DNA from: an uncultured Clostridia bacterium
GTDB lineage: Bacteria > Bacillota > Clostridia > Christensenellales > Aristaeellaceae
Length of the DNA: 42,502 nt
Direction of reading: 5' to 3'
Assembly (NCBI GenBank): GCA_946629635.1
Contig: CAMOYA010000009.1
Location: 1-42,502, forward strand
Under the pieces are notes generated by a model that was not told the DNA's origin, ran no database searches, and worked only from the letters and a program-made list of their open reading frames with translations. Positions within the stretch are counted from its first letter, which is position 1, and every line of letters starts with the position of its first letter. Below are positions 16,657-25,057 of the stretch, one piece after another. A program made the position numbers and the translations under genes.

Positions 16657-17589
16657 ATGAGGAAACACGAATTTACGTTTGACTCCGCGACGGGTGTGGG
16701 CCCCATCTATGGCTGCGCCTATCTGCCGGATGAAGGGGAAGCGGAGAAGATTCTGGTGATTCACCACGGCATGGCGGAGCATCAGCAGCGCTATGAGCCC
16801 TTTATTCAGTTCCTGTGCAGCCACCGCATCGGTGTCTGGATGCACGACATGGCCAATCATGGCCGCTCCAATCAGAATGAGAAGATGACGGGCTGGTTTG
16901 GCGAGCGGGACGGATGGAAGGGACTGATCGAAGACTTCCGGACGGTGGTGCTTCGCGCAAAAGAAGCAAATCCGGGCAGGCAGCTCTTTGTCATGGGCCA
17001 TTCCATGGGCTCCTTTGTCTGCCGGATGTACACCGCCATGTATCCGGAGGATCACCCCGCCGGGGCGATCTTCATGGGAACCGGCGGATCGAATCCGGCA
17101 GGCTTTGCCGGGAAGGCGGTGGCATCCATGATCGGCTGCTTCCGGGGAAAACAGCATAAAAGCACGCTGATGAACCGGCTGGCCTTCGGCACATATAACC
17201 GAACCTTCGAGAACAGGACACCTTATGACTGGCTGACCCGGGATGAAAAAATCGTGGATGAATATATCAGGGACTCCATGTGCGGTTTCCTCTTCACAAC
17301 CCAGGGAATGAACGACCTGGTGGATCTGAATATCGAATCGAACCTGAAGCGGTGGTACGATTCCGTCCCGAAGGATCTTCCGATCCTGCTGACCAGCGGG
17401 AAGGAGGATCCGGTCGGGGGATACGGAAAGGGCGTACGGGAAGTGGAAAGCCGCCTGAAGGAGACCGGGCATACCCGCGTGACGCTGAAACTGTATGCCG
17501 AAAGCCGTCATGAGATTCTCAACGAGGTGAACCGGGACGATGTCATGGCGGATATTCTGGCCTGGTTGCAGGAGAATACAGAAGGATAA
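16657..17589 (+). CDS. Alpha/beta hydrolase, monoacylglycerol-lipase-like (serine aminopeptidase S33 type)
   Basis: This 310-residue protein fits the Hydrolase_4/monoglyceride lipase group. The early strand and oxyanion region VIHHGMAEH (34-42) is followed by the nucleophile elbow GHSMG with Ser116. The likely acid is Asp in GKEDPVGG, and the base is His in SRHEI near the C-terminus, so the triad is complete. No signal peptide or membrane helix is visible, suggesting a cytosolic esterase or lipase acting on acyl glycerols or similar esters. ATG 16657 is chosen because GGAGGA (16641-16646) precedes it by 10 bases and the family match begins there. Confidence 0.87.
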   Translation: MRKHEFTFDSATGVGPIYGCAYLPDEGEAEKILVIHHGMAEHQQRYEPFIQFLCSHRIGVWMHDMANHGRSNQNEKMTGWFGERDGWKGLIEDFRTVVLRAKEANPGRQLFVMGHSMGSFVCRMYTAMYPEDHPAGAIFMGTGGSNPAGFAGKAVASMIGCFRGKQHKSTLMNRLAFGTYNRTFENRTPYDWLTRDEKIVDEYIRDSMCGFLFTTQGMNDLVDLNIESNLKRWYDSVPKDLPILLTSGKEDPVGGYGKGVREVESRLKETGHTRVTLKLYAESRHEILNEVNRDDVMADILAWLQENTEG

Positions 17590-17699
17590 AGCCTTCGATG
17601 CCGCCGAAGGAAACCGGGGCGATCGGAAAGTCCCGGATATCGGCGGGAGATCGGATCGCAGATGGCAGTTGCCGAATGAGCAGAAAAGGGAGAAGGTAC

Positions 17700-18779
17700 A
17701 TGAGAACGGAAAAGATTCGAATCGCTTTTTTCGATGCCAAGGACTATGACATCGATTCATTTCAGAATACCCTGCCGGGCTGGCAGGCTGCGCATCCGGA
17801 CGCACCCGGGATGGAGTTTGCCTTCTTTGAGACACGGCTGAAGCCGGATACGCTGGAACTGGCACGGGGGGCGAAGGTGGTCTGCATCTTTGTCAACGAT
17901 ATCGTGGACGGGGAGATCGCCTCGGCGCTGCATGACATGGGCGTCGAGCTGCTGGCGCTTCGCTGTGCGGGCTACAACAATGTGGATATCGAGGCATGCT
18001 ACGGGAAGATCCACGTCGTCCGCGTGCCGGCCTATTCCCCCTATGCGGTGGCGGAGCACGCCATGGCGCTTCTGATGACCTCAATCCGGCGGATTCATAA
18101 GGCGTATATCCGGACCCGTGATTTCAATTTCAGCCTCAGCGGAATGACCGGTTTCGATTTTCACGGGAAAACGGTCGGGATCGTCGGAACCGGCAAGATC
18201 GGCGTATGTTTCATGAATATCTGCCGGGGCTTCGGCATGAACGTGCTCGCCTATGACAAGTTCCCCAGCCAGCAGCTGATCGACGGGGGAACGGAATACG
18301 TGCCGCTGGAGGAAATCTGGCGCCGGAGCGACATCATTTCCTTCCATTGCCCGCTGACGGATGAAACGCGGCACATGGTGAATGAGGAGAGCATCGCGAT
18401 GATGAAAAAGGGCGTGGTGCTTGTCAACACGTCCCGCGGCGCGCTGGTCGATTCGGAGGCACTGCTCAGCGGGATCAAGAACCGGCAGGTGGGTGCTGCG
18501 TGTCTGGACGTGTATGAGGAGGAGTCCGACTTCTTCTTCCACGATTTCAGCGGGCATATCGTGGAGGATGATACGCTGGCCCGGCTGATCTCCATGCCGA
18601 ACGTGATCGTCACCTCCCACCAGGCTTTTCTGACGGAGGAGGCCCTGGGCAATATCGCGGAAACGACGCTGGACAACACGGCGGAGTTCTTTGCCTTCGG
18701 AACCTGCGCCAACGAGCTGTGCTACCGCTGCGGCAGGCTGGAAACCTGCCCTCGTACCCATGAGAACAAGTGCTTCTGA
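17700..18779 (+). CDS. D-lactate-dehydrogenase-like D-2-hydroxyacid dehydrogenase with a Cys-rich tail
   Basis: The 359-residue enzyme should interconvert a 2-oxo acid and a D-2-hydroxy acid with NAD(H). The LdhA-type opening (CAGYNNVD at 89-96, RVPAYSPYAVAEHA at 108-121) precedes the dinucleotide-binding GTGKIG (163-168). Catalytic residues are visible as Arg245 in TSRG, Glu274 in YEEE and His307 in SHQAFLT. The last 25 residues hold five cysteines (336, 341, 344, 350, 358), which ordinary D-lactate dehydrogenases lack; they could bind a metal or respond to redox. GGGAG (17688-17692) lies 7 bases before ATG 17700. Pyruvate is the likely substrate, but other 2-oxo acids are possible. Confidence 0.88.
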   Translation: MRTEKIRIAFFDAKDYDIDSFQNTLPGWQAAHPDAPGMEFAFFETRLKPDTLELARGAKVVCIFVNDIVDGEIASALHDMGVELLALRCAGYNNVDIEACYGKIHVVRVPAYSPYAVAEHAMALLMTSIRRIHKAYIRTRDFNFSLSGMTGFDFHGKTVGIVGTGKIGVCFMNICRGFGMNVLAYDKFPSQQLIDGGTEYVPLEEIWRRSDIISFHCPLTDETRHMVNEESIAMMKKGVVLVNTSRGALVDSEALLSGIKNRQVGAACLDVYEEESDFFFHDFSGHIVEDDTLARLISMPNVIVTSHQAFLTEEALGNIAETTLDNTAEFFAFGTCANELCYRCGRLETCPRTHENKCF

Positions 18780-18802
18780 GAATAAAGAACAGGGAAGATG
18801 GC

Positions 18803-19858
18803 ATGAAAGCAGACGAAAAGATCTGGTTTGCCTCGGACTATATGGAAGGGGCGCACCCGGAGGTGATGCGGCGGCTGGAGGACACCAATCTGCTCCATAC
18901 CCCCGGATACGGGATGGACGCTTTCTCGGAAAGCGCCCGGGAAAAAATCCGGCAGGCATGCGCCTGCCCGGAGGCGGAAATCTGGTTTCTCTCCGGCGGA
19001 ACGCAGGTCAACGCAACGGTGCTGACCGCGCTGCTGCAGCCATATCAGGGGGTCATTGCCGCAGGCAGCGGGCATATCAATGTGCATGAGGCCGGAGCCG
19101 TGGAGTACGGGGGGCATAAGGTGCTGGCGCTCCCGCATGAAAACGGCATTCTCCGTCCGGAAACGGTGGAGGCGTTCGTGAAGGATTTCTGGGCGGATGA
19201 AAACCGGGAGCATATGGTGATGCCCGGCGCGGTCTATATTTCCCAGCCGACGGAATACGGCACCCTTTATTCCCTGCGGGATCTGGAGGCGCTCAGCCGC
19301 CTCTGCCGGGAGTACGGGATGGCGCTGTATGTGGACGGCGCGCGCCTGGCCTATGCCCTGGCCTGCCCGGAAAACGATGTGCAGCTTTCGGATCTCGCCC
19401 GGCTGTGCGATGCATTCTATATCGGCGGTACCAAGTGTGGTACGCTCTTCGGGGAGGCGCTGGTCTTCCCGAAGAAGGGAAGAATTCCGCACTTCTATAC
19501 CATGACCAAGCAGCATGGCGCGATGCTGGCCAAGGGCCGGATCGCCGGGGTGATGTTTGAAACCCTGTTTTCTAATGACCTGTACCGGCGGATCGGAGAG
19601 ACGGCGATGCTCGCCGCGCAGCGGATCCGCGCCGCGCTGGATGATCTCGGGATCGAACAGGTCTTCGGTTCCACGACGAATCAGATCTTCATTGCGCTGG
19701 ATGAGAAGCAGCTGCGGGATTTCGGCGCGCGCGTGGAGATGAGCTTCTGGGAAAAGCGGGCGGACGGAAAAACCGTTATGCGCCTGGCAACCTCCTGGGC
19801 GACCACGGGCGCGGATGTCGATGCGCTGATCACCGTTCTGTCCGGAAATGCCGGGTAA
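18803..19858 (+). CDS. Low-specificity L-threonine aldolase-like PLP enzyme
   Basis: The 351-residue protein belongs to the beta-eliminating lyase/threonine aldolase family, which cleaves threonine or allo-threonine to glycine and acetaldehyde. SGGTQVN (64-70) forms part of the phosphate-binding site, VDGAR (177-181, Asp178) contacts the pyridine nitrogen, and GGTK with Lys211 is the Schiff-base lysine. Length is typical of the family. It starts 23 bases after the dehydrogenase stop with an AGGGAAG site, so the two are probably one transcript. Related aromatic amino acid lyases cannot be fully excluded. Confidence 0.87.
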   Translation: MKADEKIWFASDYMEGAHPEVMRRLEDTNLLHTPGYGMDAFSESAREKIRQACACPEAEIWFLSGGTQVNATVLTALLQPYQGVIAAGSGHINVHEAGAVEYGGHKVLALPHENGILRPETVEAFVKDFWADENREHMVMPGAVYISQPTEYGTLYSLRDLEALSRLCREYGMALYVDGARLAYALACPENDVQLSDLARLCDAFYIGGTKCGTLFGEALVFPKKGRIPHFYTMTKQHGAMLAKGRIAGVMFETLFSNDLYRRIGETAMLAAQRIRAALDDLGIEQVFGSTTNQIFIALDEKQLRDFGARVEMSFWEKRADGKTVMRLATSWATTGADVDALITVLSGNAG

Positions 19859-19909
19859 GGACGACGGAAAAATCCCTGATTATATCCTCCCGAAGGAGTG
19901 TGTTCTGAA

Positions 19910-21664
19910 TTGATACGGAAGTTGATTCGCGGGATGCTGGCGGCTCAGATTCTTTCCGCGATGACGGTTTCCCTTTGTCTGTTGGTTGACAACATCATGA
20001 TTGGCCAGTTCCTGGGAGAGGGCGCCATGGCGGCCTATGGGCTCAGCAATCCGATCCTGCTGGCCATCGGCGCGATCGGGACGCTGCTCGCCGCGGGCAT
20101 TCAGGTGGCCTGCAGCCGGTCCCTGGGCATGGGATCTCAGGAGGAGACGAATGCGGGCTATTCATCGGCGGTGGCGCTGGGCCTCGTGATCTCCGTGACA
20201 TTCGCGGTGCTGGTGACGCTTTTCCGTTCCCCCCTGGCAACGCTTATGGGCGCCGGTACGGAAGGGACGCTCTTTGAGGACACCCGGGATTATCTGGTGG
20301 GCTTTTCCATCGGCGCTCCCGGCTCCATGGGTGCGCTGGTGCTCGTGCCTTTTCTGCAGATGGCTGGCCAGAGCAATCTGCTGATCGTGGCGGTGCTGGC
20401 GATGACGGTGGCGGATATCGGACTGGATCTGCTGAACGTGCTGGTGTTCCATGGCGGAATGTTCGGAATGGGCCTGGCATCCTCCCTGAGCTACTACGTT
20501 GCCATGGTGATCGCAGGCTTCTATTTCCTCTCGAAGAAGTGTGTATTCCGCTTCTCCCGGAAGCTCGTTACGCGCAGAAAGATCGGCGAGCTTTTCCGCA
20601 GCGGGATTCCCGCCGGGTTCAACATGATTGCGACGGTACTGCTGGTTTTTATTCTCAACCGGGTGCTCAGCGGCTTCGGCGGCGAGAACGGCAGCGCGGC
20701 CATCGCCGCCTTCACCGTGATCCAGACCATCGGCAATACCGCCAACGGCATTTCGACCGGGACCGGCGGCGTTTCCCTGACGCTCTCCGGTATCTTCTTC
20801 AACGAGGAGGACCGGAAAGGGCTGCGGGAAGTGCTGGGAAGCCTGGCTCGCTATTCTGTCGTCCTCGGCCTGGCAGTCGGGGGCATTCTGGTGATCTTTG
20901 CACCGGCGCTGGTCGGACTCTTTCTGCCCACTCCGGGTGAAACCCAGAACATGGCGGTCCTGGGACTTCGGCTGTTTGCCATCGGGCTGATTCCATGCTG
21001 CGTCAACAATGCGATCAAGAACCTGTACCAGGCAACCGGACGGGAGACGCTGACGGAGGTCTACTCCATGCTGGAGGGAGCGGTTTTCCCGACGGTTTCC
21101 GCCCTGATTTTCATTGCAGTGCTCGGCGTCAACGGCGCATGGCTCTATTTCGGGGTGGGTGAGGCGCTCATGCTGCTGTGCTGCGGCATTCTGATCCGGA
21201 TCAGAACGGGAAAAATGCCGTGGCAGGATGGCGCGGCGCTGCTCCTGAGAGAAGGCTTTGGAGGTGCCCCGGAGGACCTGATGGAGGCGGAAATCAACTC
21301 CCTGCAGGAAGTGACCGACGTGGCGGAAAAGGCGGGCGCCTTCTGCCGGATGCATGGCCAGAGCGCCAGGGTCAGCTATCATATCCAGCTTTGCATCGAG
21401 GAGATGGCGGCGAATACGATTACCCATGGCTTTGCCATGGACCGGAAGGAGCACCATCTGTTCATCCGCCTGCTCAACAAGAAGGATTACTGGGTGATCC
21501 GCTTCCGGGATGACTGCGGCGCCTTTGATCCGGTGCATTATGTGCCTGCGGAAGGAAAGGATGGACTGGGAATCAGATTGGTACTTGACATTGCGGAAAA
21601 AGCGAATTACACTTATTCAATGAATATGAATAACCTGGCGCTTAGGCTTCCGGGGGATGTGTGA
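19910..21664 (+). CDS. MATE-family transporter fused to an RsbW-like ATP-binding domain
   Basis: The first 445 or so residues are a MATE multidrug/toxin exporter with about twelve hydrophobic helices. From about residue 455 a soluble HATPase domain of the anti-sigma kinase type follows: N box CIEEMAANTITHG at 495-507, G1 box DDCGAFDP near 535, and G2 box DGLGIRLV near 551. All three ATP-binding boxes look intact, so kinase activity is plausible. The next gene encodes a STAS protein, the usual substrate of such kinases. TTG 19910 is chosen: AAGGAG (19893-19898) is 11 bases upstream, whereas GTG 19898 overlaps it. Domain boundaries are by eye. What the transporter moves is unknown. Confidence 0.88.
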   Translation: MIRKLIRGMLAAQILSAMTVSLCLLVDNIMIGQFLGEGAMAAYGLSNPILLAIGAIGTLLAAGIQVACSRSLGMGSQEETNAGYSSAVALGLVISVTFAVLVTLFRSPLATLMGAGTEGTLFEDTRDYLVGFSIGAPGSMGALVLVPFLQMAGQSNLLIVAVLAMTVADIGLDLLNVLVFHGGMFGMGLASSLSYYVAMVIAGFYFLSKKCVFRFSRKLVTRRKIGELFRSGIPAGFNMIATVLLVFILNRVLSGFGGENGSAAIAAFTVIQTIGNTANGISTGTGGVSLTLSGIFFNEEDRKGLREVLGSLARYSVVLGLAVGGILVIFAPALVGLFLPTPGETQNMAVLGLRLFAIGLIPCCVNNAIKNLYQATGRETLTEVYSMLEGAVFPTVSALIFIAVLGVNGAWLYFGVGEALMLLCCGILIRIRTGKMPWQDGAALLLREGFGGAPEDLMEAEINSLQEVTDVAEKAGAFCRMHGQSARVSYHIQLCIEEMAANTITHGFAMDRKEHHLFIRLLNKKDYWVIRFRDDCGAFDPVHYVPAEGKDGLGIRLVLDIAEKANYTYSMNMNNLALRLPGDV

Positions 21665-21736
21665 CCGGCGCGTGCCGGATGAACGGAGAGGGAAGCGTCG
21701 GCGAAGGCGCAATAAAACAAGGAGGACTTGAAGAAT

Positions 21737-22033
21737 ATGACGATCACCAAGAATATGAATGGTACCGCACTGGAGATTGCACTCGAAGGCCGTCTGGATA
21801 CGATGACTGCGCCGGAGCTGGAAGCGGAGCTGAATGCGTCCCTGAAGGATGCGGAAAGCCTGGTTTTCGATTTCAGCAAGCTGGACTATATCTCTTCCGC
21901 CGGGCTGCGCGTGCTGCTGTCCGCTCATAAGGTCATGGCCGGCAAGGGCGGTATGAAGGTGACCCATGTAAACGAGATCGTTCAGGAAGTGTTCGATGTA
22001 ACCGGCTTTGCCGATATTCTTACGATTGAGTAA
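21737..22033 (+). CDS. STAS-domain protein, anti-sigma-factor-antagonist type (RsbV/SpoIIAA-like)
   Basis: A single 98-residue STAS domain makes up the whole protein. The conserved loop DYISSAGLRVLL is at 50-61, where Ser54, or less likely Ser53, is the expected phosphorylation site by analogy with RsbV-type proteins. In partner switching, an RsbW-like kinase binds and phosphorylates such a protein. Here the fused kinase domain is encoded 72 bases upstream. ATG 21737, 11 bases after GGAGG (21721-21725), is preferred over an in-frame TTG at 21728 that is only 2 bases from it. No sigma factor gene or SpoIIE-type phosphatase is in the window, so the output is unknown. Confidence 0.9.
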   Translation: MTITKNMNGTALEIALEGRLDTMTAPELEAELNASLKDAESLVFDFSKLDYISSAGLRVLLSAHKVMAGKGGMKVTHVNEIVQEVFDVTGFADILTIE

Positions 22034-22048
22034 GGAAGGGACAGCCAG

Positions 22049-22657
22049 ATGAAAACGGATGTAATTACGGTTTCCAGCCGGGGAAGCCAGATGGAAACCG
22101 CCCTCGCGCAGGTGGAGAAGGTTGCGGCATATAAGGGCCTGAGCCAGAAAAATACGCTGCATCTTCGCCTTCTGACGGAGGAAATGATGGGCATGATGCG
22201 TTCCATCACCGGGGAAACGAAGGGCTGGTTCTGGATCGAGGATGAGGACAACATTTTCCAGCTGCACCTGCAGGTGGAAACGAGGATGACTTCTGCGAAG
22301 CGGGACGAGCTCCTCGCGGCTTCCACCACCGGGAAGAACGAATCCGCCAGGGGCCTGATGGGATGGCTGCGCGATTTCTTTGACCGCAGTGCCGATGAGG
22401 ATGTGGCGGCGGTTTCCAGTCCCCTGATGATGCCGGATATGTATGAGCACTATTCCGGAACCCCGTCTCTGGACTGGGAATGGTCCATGTCGCGGTACCA
22501 GGAAGAACTCGCTCCGCGCGTACAGAACCAGGACAAGAACGCGCTGGAAGCCTGGGATCAGATGGAGAAATCCGTCGTCAGCCATGTGGCGGACGAGGTG
22601 AAGGTTGCCATCCGCGGCCAGATGACGGAAATGGTCATCTATAAGAAGATCGCCTGA
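22049..22657 (+). CDS. Divergent HATPase-like protein next to the STAS gene
   Basis: This 202-residue protein is not firmly recognised. Its first half resembles the start of an RsbW-like HATPase domain: a helix, then LRLLTEEMMGMM (39-50), which matches the N box around Glu44/Glu45 but lacks the usual Asn and His. The last 20 residues read like the final strand of that fold. The glycine-rich G1 and G2 boxes are absent and the middle is replaced by a polar insert (about 80-170). It may be a non-catalytic partner that binds the STAS protein; that is inference. It begins 15 bases after the STAS stop, with AAGGGA upstream, and ends before a strong terminator. Confidence 0.75.
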   Translation: MKTDVITVSSRGSQMETALAQVEKVAAYKGLSQKNTLHLRLLTEEMMGMMRSITGETKGWFWIEDEDNIFQLHLQVETRMTSAKRDELLAASTTGKNESARGLMGWLRDFFDRSADEDVAAVSSPLMMPDMYEHYSGTPSLDWEWSMSRYQEELAPRVQNQDKNALEAWDQMEKSVVSHVADEVKVAIRGQMTEMVIYKKIA

Positions 22658-22668
22658 TGAATTGGTAT

Positions 22669-22712
22669 AAAAAGCCCTGTCGGGAATCATCCTGTTCCCG
22701 GCAGGGCTTTTT
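22669..22712. terminator. Bidirectional terminator between convergent operons
   Basis: AAAGCCCTG (22671-22679) and CGGGAA (22681-22686) pair with TTCCCG (22695-22700) and CAGGGCTTT (22702-22710), with a short loop and flanking A and T runs. It ends the MATE/STAS operon and, on the other strand, the Hpt operon. Confidence 0.9.
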
Positions 22713-22765
22713 TCTATCAATCCAGCGCAAGCCCGTACCGGGCCCTGCGCCGATGGGCATCGGAA

Positions 22766-23107
22766 TCACTCCGCCAGCTGTTTGAGCTGCTTCAGCGCAG
22801 TTTCCAGCCTTTCCATATACGGGCCGTAATCCGTGTCCGTCCGGCTGCGGAGCAGCTCGGTCATCTCGTTGACCGTCAGATAGACCGGCGTCAGCGAAAG
22901 ATTGCCCGCCACGCCCTTCATCCCGTGGCACAGCTCGAATGCCTTTGCCAGATCGCGGGCGACAAGCGCGTCCTTCAGTTCGCTCAGGCTGGTGGTATCA
23001 ATCATTTTCCGGACCATCTTCAGATAAAAGGCCTCGTTGTTCATGCAGCGGGTCAGCCCGGTGTCGACATCGGCGCCGAAATCCCGCAGTTCCTGCAGCG
23101 TCAGCAT
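22766..23107 (-). CDS. Histidine phosphotransfer (Hpt) domain protein
   Basis: The 113-residue product is a stand-alone Hpt four-helix domain. The phospho-accepting histidine is His61 in the motif HGMKGVAGNL. Such proteins carry phosphate between receiver domains or from a hybrid histidine kinase; no kinase is encoded in the window. Its ATG overlaps the stop of the preceding REC-GGDEF-EAL gene by seven bases, so the two are translationally coupled and the receiver of that protein is the obvious partner (inference). Confidence 0.87.
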   Translation of the reverse strand: MLTLQELRDFGADVDTGLTRCMNNEAFYLKMVRKMIDTTSLSELKDALVARDLAKAFELCHGMKGVAGNLSLTPVYLTVNEMTELLRSRTDTDYGPYMERLETALKQLKQLAE

Positions 23108-24813
23108 TCTGATTCATCTCCTCTTTCACCCTGAACAATAAAGGCTTCAAACTCCTCCGGCGGCACGGGCCGGGAGAAATAGTAACCCTGTACAATGTCG
23201 CATCCGATGGCGCGAAGCGCCTTCATCTGCTCTTCCGTCTCCACGCCCTCGGCGATGACCGGTACGTTCAGCGCACGGGCGATATCGATCATGATCTCGA
23301 GCATCCGCGTATCCCCGCCTTCACGGAACGCGCTGCGGATAAAGGCCATGTCCAGCTTCAGCACGTCGATGGGCAGGGTTGAGATCATGTTCAGCGAGGA
23401 ATAGCCGCTGCCGAAATCGTCCACCTCGATCCGGAAGCCCATCTCCCGAAGCTCGTGGATGACCGCCAGTGCATGGTCCGAATCCCCGGTATAGGCGGAC
23501 TCGGTGATCTCCAGCAGCAGGTCATCGGGCCCGAGCCCGTTTTCCTCCCGCAGCGCGTTCAGCCGATCCGTCAGCTTCGGATCATACAGGTCGATCCGGG
23601 AAACATTGACGGATACGGGCAGCGTCCTCCCGAACTTTTCCCGCCAGGAGCGGATCTGCCGCGCAGCGGTGCGCCACACATACCGGTCCAGCTCCTCCAC
23701 CAGGCCGTTCTCCTCGAAGAGGGGAATGAACTGATCCGGACGGACCATGCCGAGCTCCGGATGATTCCACCGCACCAGCGCCTCCGCGCTGGAAAGCTTC
23801 GGCTGATCCGGACGGATGTCATACTTGGGCTGGTAGAAAACCCGGAACTGGTTCTCCGCGATGGCCCGGGGGAAATCATCGATCAGGCGCTCCGCGTACA
23901 GCTCCCGCTCGCGCATCCGGTCATCATACATGGCGATATTGTTGGTCACCTGGCCGCGCACCGTATCCGCAGCCATCTTGGCCCGGTCAAACCGGTGGGC
24001 CATTTCCACGGACTTGTCCGCCCGCTGAAAGACACCCATTCGCATCCGCAGCCGTTCGCCGGCGTCCTGCTCCGAATGCCGGCAGATGGACTGCAGCAGC
24101 TTTCCGTAATCCGTGCCGCCCGGACAGTAGATCAGAAAGGTGTCCCCGCCTCTTCGGGCGGCAAACCCGCCCAGGGGACGGACTGCCGAGAGGATGCTGT
24201 CGGCGGTTCTCTGAAGAATCTCATCTCCTCGGGCACGGCCAAAGCGTTCGTTCAGCAGGTGAAAGTGATAAATGTCCAGGACGATGGCATCCATTTCTTC
24301 ATCGGGGTGGAGCTGGTCATACCGCTCTGCGTACCGGTAGAAATAATCGGGGTTCAGCAGCCCGGTCAGCGGATCCCGTTCCGTGAAGGAAATGATCTTT
24401 CGGCTTTCGGAAAGCTCAATCGTTCTTCGCACGCGGGCCAGGATCACATCCGGCTGGGGATAGGGCTTGGGAATGAAATCGACGGCGCCCAGGTTCAGGC
24501 TCTGTACCTCGGAATCGGACTCGGCGGTCAGCACGATGACGGGCACCTGACTCAGATCCGGATCCTCCCGCATGCGGCGGAGCACCTCCAGCCCGCCCAT
24601 GCCGGGCATGTTCAGATCCAGCAGCACCAGGGACACGAGCCCGGGATTGGCGATCAGCTTCTCCATGGCCTGCTGCCCGTTTTCCGCGGCAATCGTCTCG
24701 TATTCTGGCTCCAGAATGTTCTCCAGCAGGGCGCGGTTGATTTCCTCATCCTCCGCGATCAGGATCAGTCGCTTCCCGCGAAGGGAAAACAGTGCATCAT
24801 TCGTTCCGGCCAT
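23101..24813 (-). CDS. Response regulator with REC, degenerate GGDEF and EAL domains
   Basis: The 570-residue protein has a receiver domain (about 15-125; phospho-Asp66, Thr96, Lys116), a GGDEF domain (about 145-300) and an EAL domain (about 310-565). The GGDEF signature reads RGGDTF (221-226), with Thr in place of the catalytic Glu, so cyclase activity is unlikely. The EAL domain keeps the expected residues: EAL 344-346, Asn403, Glu435/Glu438, Asp465/Asp466 in DDFGSGYS, Lys486, Glu522 in EGVET, and Gln542. It is therefore probably a cyclic-di-GMP phosphodiesterase controlled by phosphorylation. ATG 24813 is chosen for its AGGAG site 6 bases upstream. Confidence 0.92.
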   Translation of the reverse strand: MAGTNDALFSLRGKRLILIAEDEEINRALLENILEPEYETIAAENGQQAMEKLIANPGLVSLVLLDLNMPGMGGLEVLRRMREDPDLSQVPVIVLTAESDSEVQSLNLGAVDFIPKPYPQPDVILARVRRTIELSESRKIISFTERDPLTGLLNPDYFYRYAERYDQLHPDEEMDAIVLDIYHFHLLNERFGRARGDEILQRTADSILSAVRPLGGFAARRGGDTFLIYCPGGTDYGKLLQSICRHSEQDAGERLRMRMGVFQRADKSVEMAHRFDRAKMAADTVRGQVTNNIAMYDDRMRERELYAERLIDDFPRAIAENQFRVFYQPKYDIRPDQPKLSSAEALVRWNHPELGMVRPDQFIPLFEENGLVEELDRYVWRTAARQIRSWREKFGRTLPVSVNVSRIDLYDPKLTDRLNALREENGLGPDDLLLEITESAYTGDSDHALAVIHELREMGFRIEVDDFGSGYSSLNMISTLPIDVLKLDMAFIRSAFREGGDTRMLEIMIDIARALNVPVIAEGVETEEQMKALRAIGCDIVQGYYFSRPVPPEEFEAFIVQGERGDESEC

Positions 24814-24856
24814 TTTGCTCTCCTGATTTCTTTGCATCTTCGCCTTCAGACATAAT

Positions 24857-24885
24857 ATTTTACCATGGAATCCGAATGATTTCAA
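24857..24885 (-). promoter_or_regulatory. Promoter of the REC-GGDEF-EAL / Hpt operon
   Basis: On the minus strand TTGAAA (24885-24880) and TAAAAT (24862-24857) are 17 bases apart. They lie about 45 bases before the start codon, in the divergent gap shared with the ABC exporter gene. Confidence 0.65.
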
Positions 24886-24991
24886 CGCTGCCCGCGCGGA
24901 GAAAAAAGGAATTGGAAAAAACGGTTCATTTCAGACAGAGGACGCCTTTTCCGCGCAGGACGGCCGAAACCCGGAACGGAAAAGAAATCAA

Positions 24992-25020
24992 TTGAACCCG
25001 GACCATGACTGTGGTACAAT
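24992..25020 (+). promoter_or_regulatory. Promoter of the MacB-like exporter gene
   Basis: TTGAAC (24992-24997) and TACAAT (25015-25020) have a 17-base spacer and sit 38 bases before the start codon. The 107 bases between this promoter and the minus-strand promoter show no further recognisable element. Confidence 0.65.
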
Positions 25021-25057
25021 AACTAGCTGATATGCGATTGAAGGAAGGAGGCGCGAT

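Noticed and set aside
14842..17865. A 1007-codon open frame on the minus strand across the permease, hydrolase and the start of the dehydrogenase
   Set aside because: It runs antisense to three well-supported genes, is rich in His/Gln/Arg/Gly without any recognisable fold, and arises because GC-rich codon use avoids TTA, CTA and TCA. It crosses a real promoter and gene boundaries.
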